Part shown: positions 6,385-6,914 of the stretch, one piece after another | How positions within the stretch are numbered: the stretch's first letter is position 1 | Layout of the letters: every line of letters begins with the position of its first letter | The notes under the pieces: model-generated | Told to the model about the DNA's origin: nothing | Seen by the model: only the letters and a program-made list of their open reading frames with translations | Databases searched by the model: none | Position numbers and translations under genes: made by a program | DNA from: Chromatiales bacterium | GTDB taxonomy: Bacteria > Pseudomonadota > Gammaproteobacteria > SZUA-152 | Assembly (NCBI GenBank): GCA_026999335.1 | Contig: JALTPW010000966.1 | Span: forward strand, 1-6,914 | Reading direction: 5' to 3' | DNA length: 6,914 nucleotides

Positions 6385-6849
6385 ATGGATATTACACAAC
6401 TCCGCGAATACGTGATCGAGCCCGTCCTACGCTACCTGGGCCTCTATTCCCTGGCTGCAGAAAACCTGCTGATCGGCACTGTTATGGTGGAGTCTCGCGC
6501 CAACTACATTCACCAGCTAAAGGGTGGGCCAGCGCTCGGTCTGTTCCAGATGGAGCCGGCGACGCATGACGACATCCACCGAAACTACCTGGCTTACCGC
6601 AAGGACTTGGAGGCCAAAGTCTACGACATAGCCGGCGGCTGGCAGGCATCGAGCCTGGCCAATGAGATGATCGGTAATGTGAATTATGCAGCGGCCATGG
6701 CGCGGATCCACTACCTGCGCGTGCCTGAGCCGCTGCCAGACGCGAATGACGTGGAAGGCCTTGCCGCGTACTGGAAGGAGCACTACAACACCGCGCTTGG
6801 CGCGGGATCGGTCCAGGATTTTGTCAACAACTACCCGTCAACGAGGTGA
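6385..6849 (+). CDS. Lysozyme/transglycosylase-like peptidoglycan hydrolase (154 residues)
   Basis: One base separates the tail fibre TAA from this ATG, with GAGAG (6371-6375) nine bases upstream. The layout fits a goose-type lysozyme/soluble lytic transglycosylase fold: a helical start, VMVESRAN with a candidate catalytic Glu at 36, then GPALGLFQMEPATHDDI (48-64), matching the family pattern E-S...G-A-x-G-L-x-Q-M-x-P-x-T. The rest is helical, with YAAAMARIHYLR and AAYWKEHYNT. Such enzymes cleave the glycan strand between MurNAc and GlcNAc. There is no signal peptide or anchor, so it would need a holin for lysis or would act from the virion during entry. Its place after the tail fibre allows either. 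At 154 residues it is close to T4 lysozyme in size (164). The product may be inactive or purely structural; Glu36 is the only obvious catalytic residue. Confidence 0.65.
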   Translation: MDITQLREYVIEPVLRYLGLYSLAAENLLIGTVMVESRANYIHQLKGGPALGLFQMEPATHDDIHRNYLAYRKDLEAKVYDIAGGWQASSLANEMIGNVNYAAAMARIHYLRVPEPLPDANDVEGLAAYWKEHYNTALGAGSVQDFVNNYPSTR

Positions 6850-6852
6850 GTT

Positions 6853-6914
6853 ATGTCGTACAAGGGGATCATCAACCAATCGCGCACACTTGATCTGGCG
6901 GCGCTTTCCACGGT
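6853..6914 (+). CDS. Start of an unidentified small gene (3' partial)
   Basis: ATG 6853 follows the TGA of the previous gene by three bases. GAGG (6843-6846) lies six bases before the start, inside the end of the upstream gene. Only 20 codons are visible, beginning MSYKGIINQSRTLDLAALST. The short polar N-terminus followed by a run that begins to look hydrophobic, next to a lysozyme-like gene, would fit a small membrane protein such as a holin. Too little is visible to assign a function. Confidence 0.55.
   Translation, partial: MSYKGIINQSRTLDLAALST

Overview
The window is a late-gene segment of a tailed phage or prophage with a podovirus-like (short-tailed) gene set. It most likely comes from a GC-rich proteobacterial host. 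The genes are packed on the plus strand with 0-3 bases between them. The tail fibre has a T7-type N-terminus, and the two long upstream genes look like virion or ejection proteins of the large polyvalent type. No integrase, repressor, terminase or capsid gene is visible, so host, lifestyle and exact phage family cannot be fixed from this window.

Layout. (1) Positions 3-2651: the 3' part of a very large gene, open at the left edge. Its product has a Gly/Ala-rich hydrophobic segment, a DdrB-like ParB-fold region, a RelA/SpoT-like nucleotidyltransferase domain, a Ser/Thr/Ala-rich linker and a short C-terminal tail. (2) Positions 2165-2428 on the minus strand: a probable small gene for an 87-residue acidic protein, lying opposite the linker. 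(3) Positions 2652-5081: an 809-residue probable internal virion or ejection protein. (4) Positions 5085-6383: a tail fibre with a conserved N-terminus and an AT-richer C-terminal beta-sandwich-like region. (5) Positions 6385-6849: a small lysozyme/transglycosylase-like protein. (6) From 6853: the first 20 codons of another gene, cut by the right edge.

The most notable result is at about 1500-2460. The RelA/SpoT-like domain sits in a lower-GC stretch of the carrier gene. Directly after it, the plus-strand frame turns into a Ser/Thr/Ala/Gly-rich linker that looks like the shadow of a gene, while the opposite strand reads like a real globular acidic protein. That minus-strand frame has a GGAGGA ribosome-binding site 7 bases before its ATG and an AT-rich possible promoter upstream. 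I propose a compact effector/immunity cassette inside a virion protein gene, with the antitoxin or immunity gene antisense to the toxin's own linker. The domain call rests on motifs visible in the sequence. The immunity role is inference.

How the genes may work together: the tail fibre binds the cell, the lysozyme-like protein opens peptidoglycan during entry or lysis, and the two long proteins are probably packaged and ejected. The RelA/SpoT-like domain could then act on nucleotides or tRNA in the recipient cell, with the antisense product protecting cells that carry the phage.
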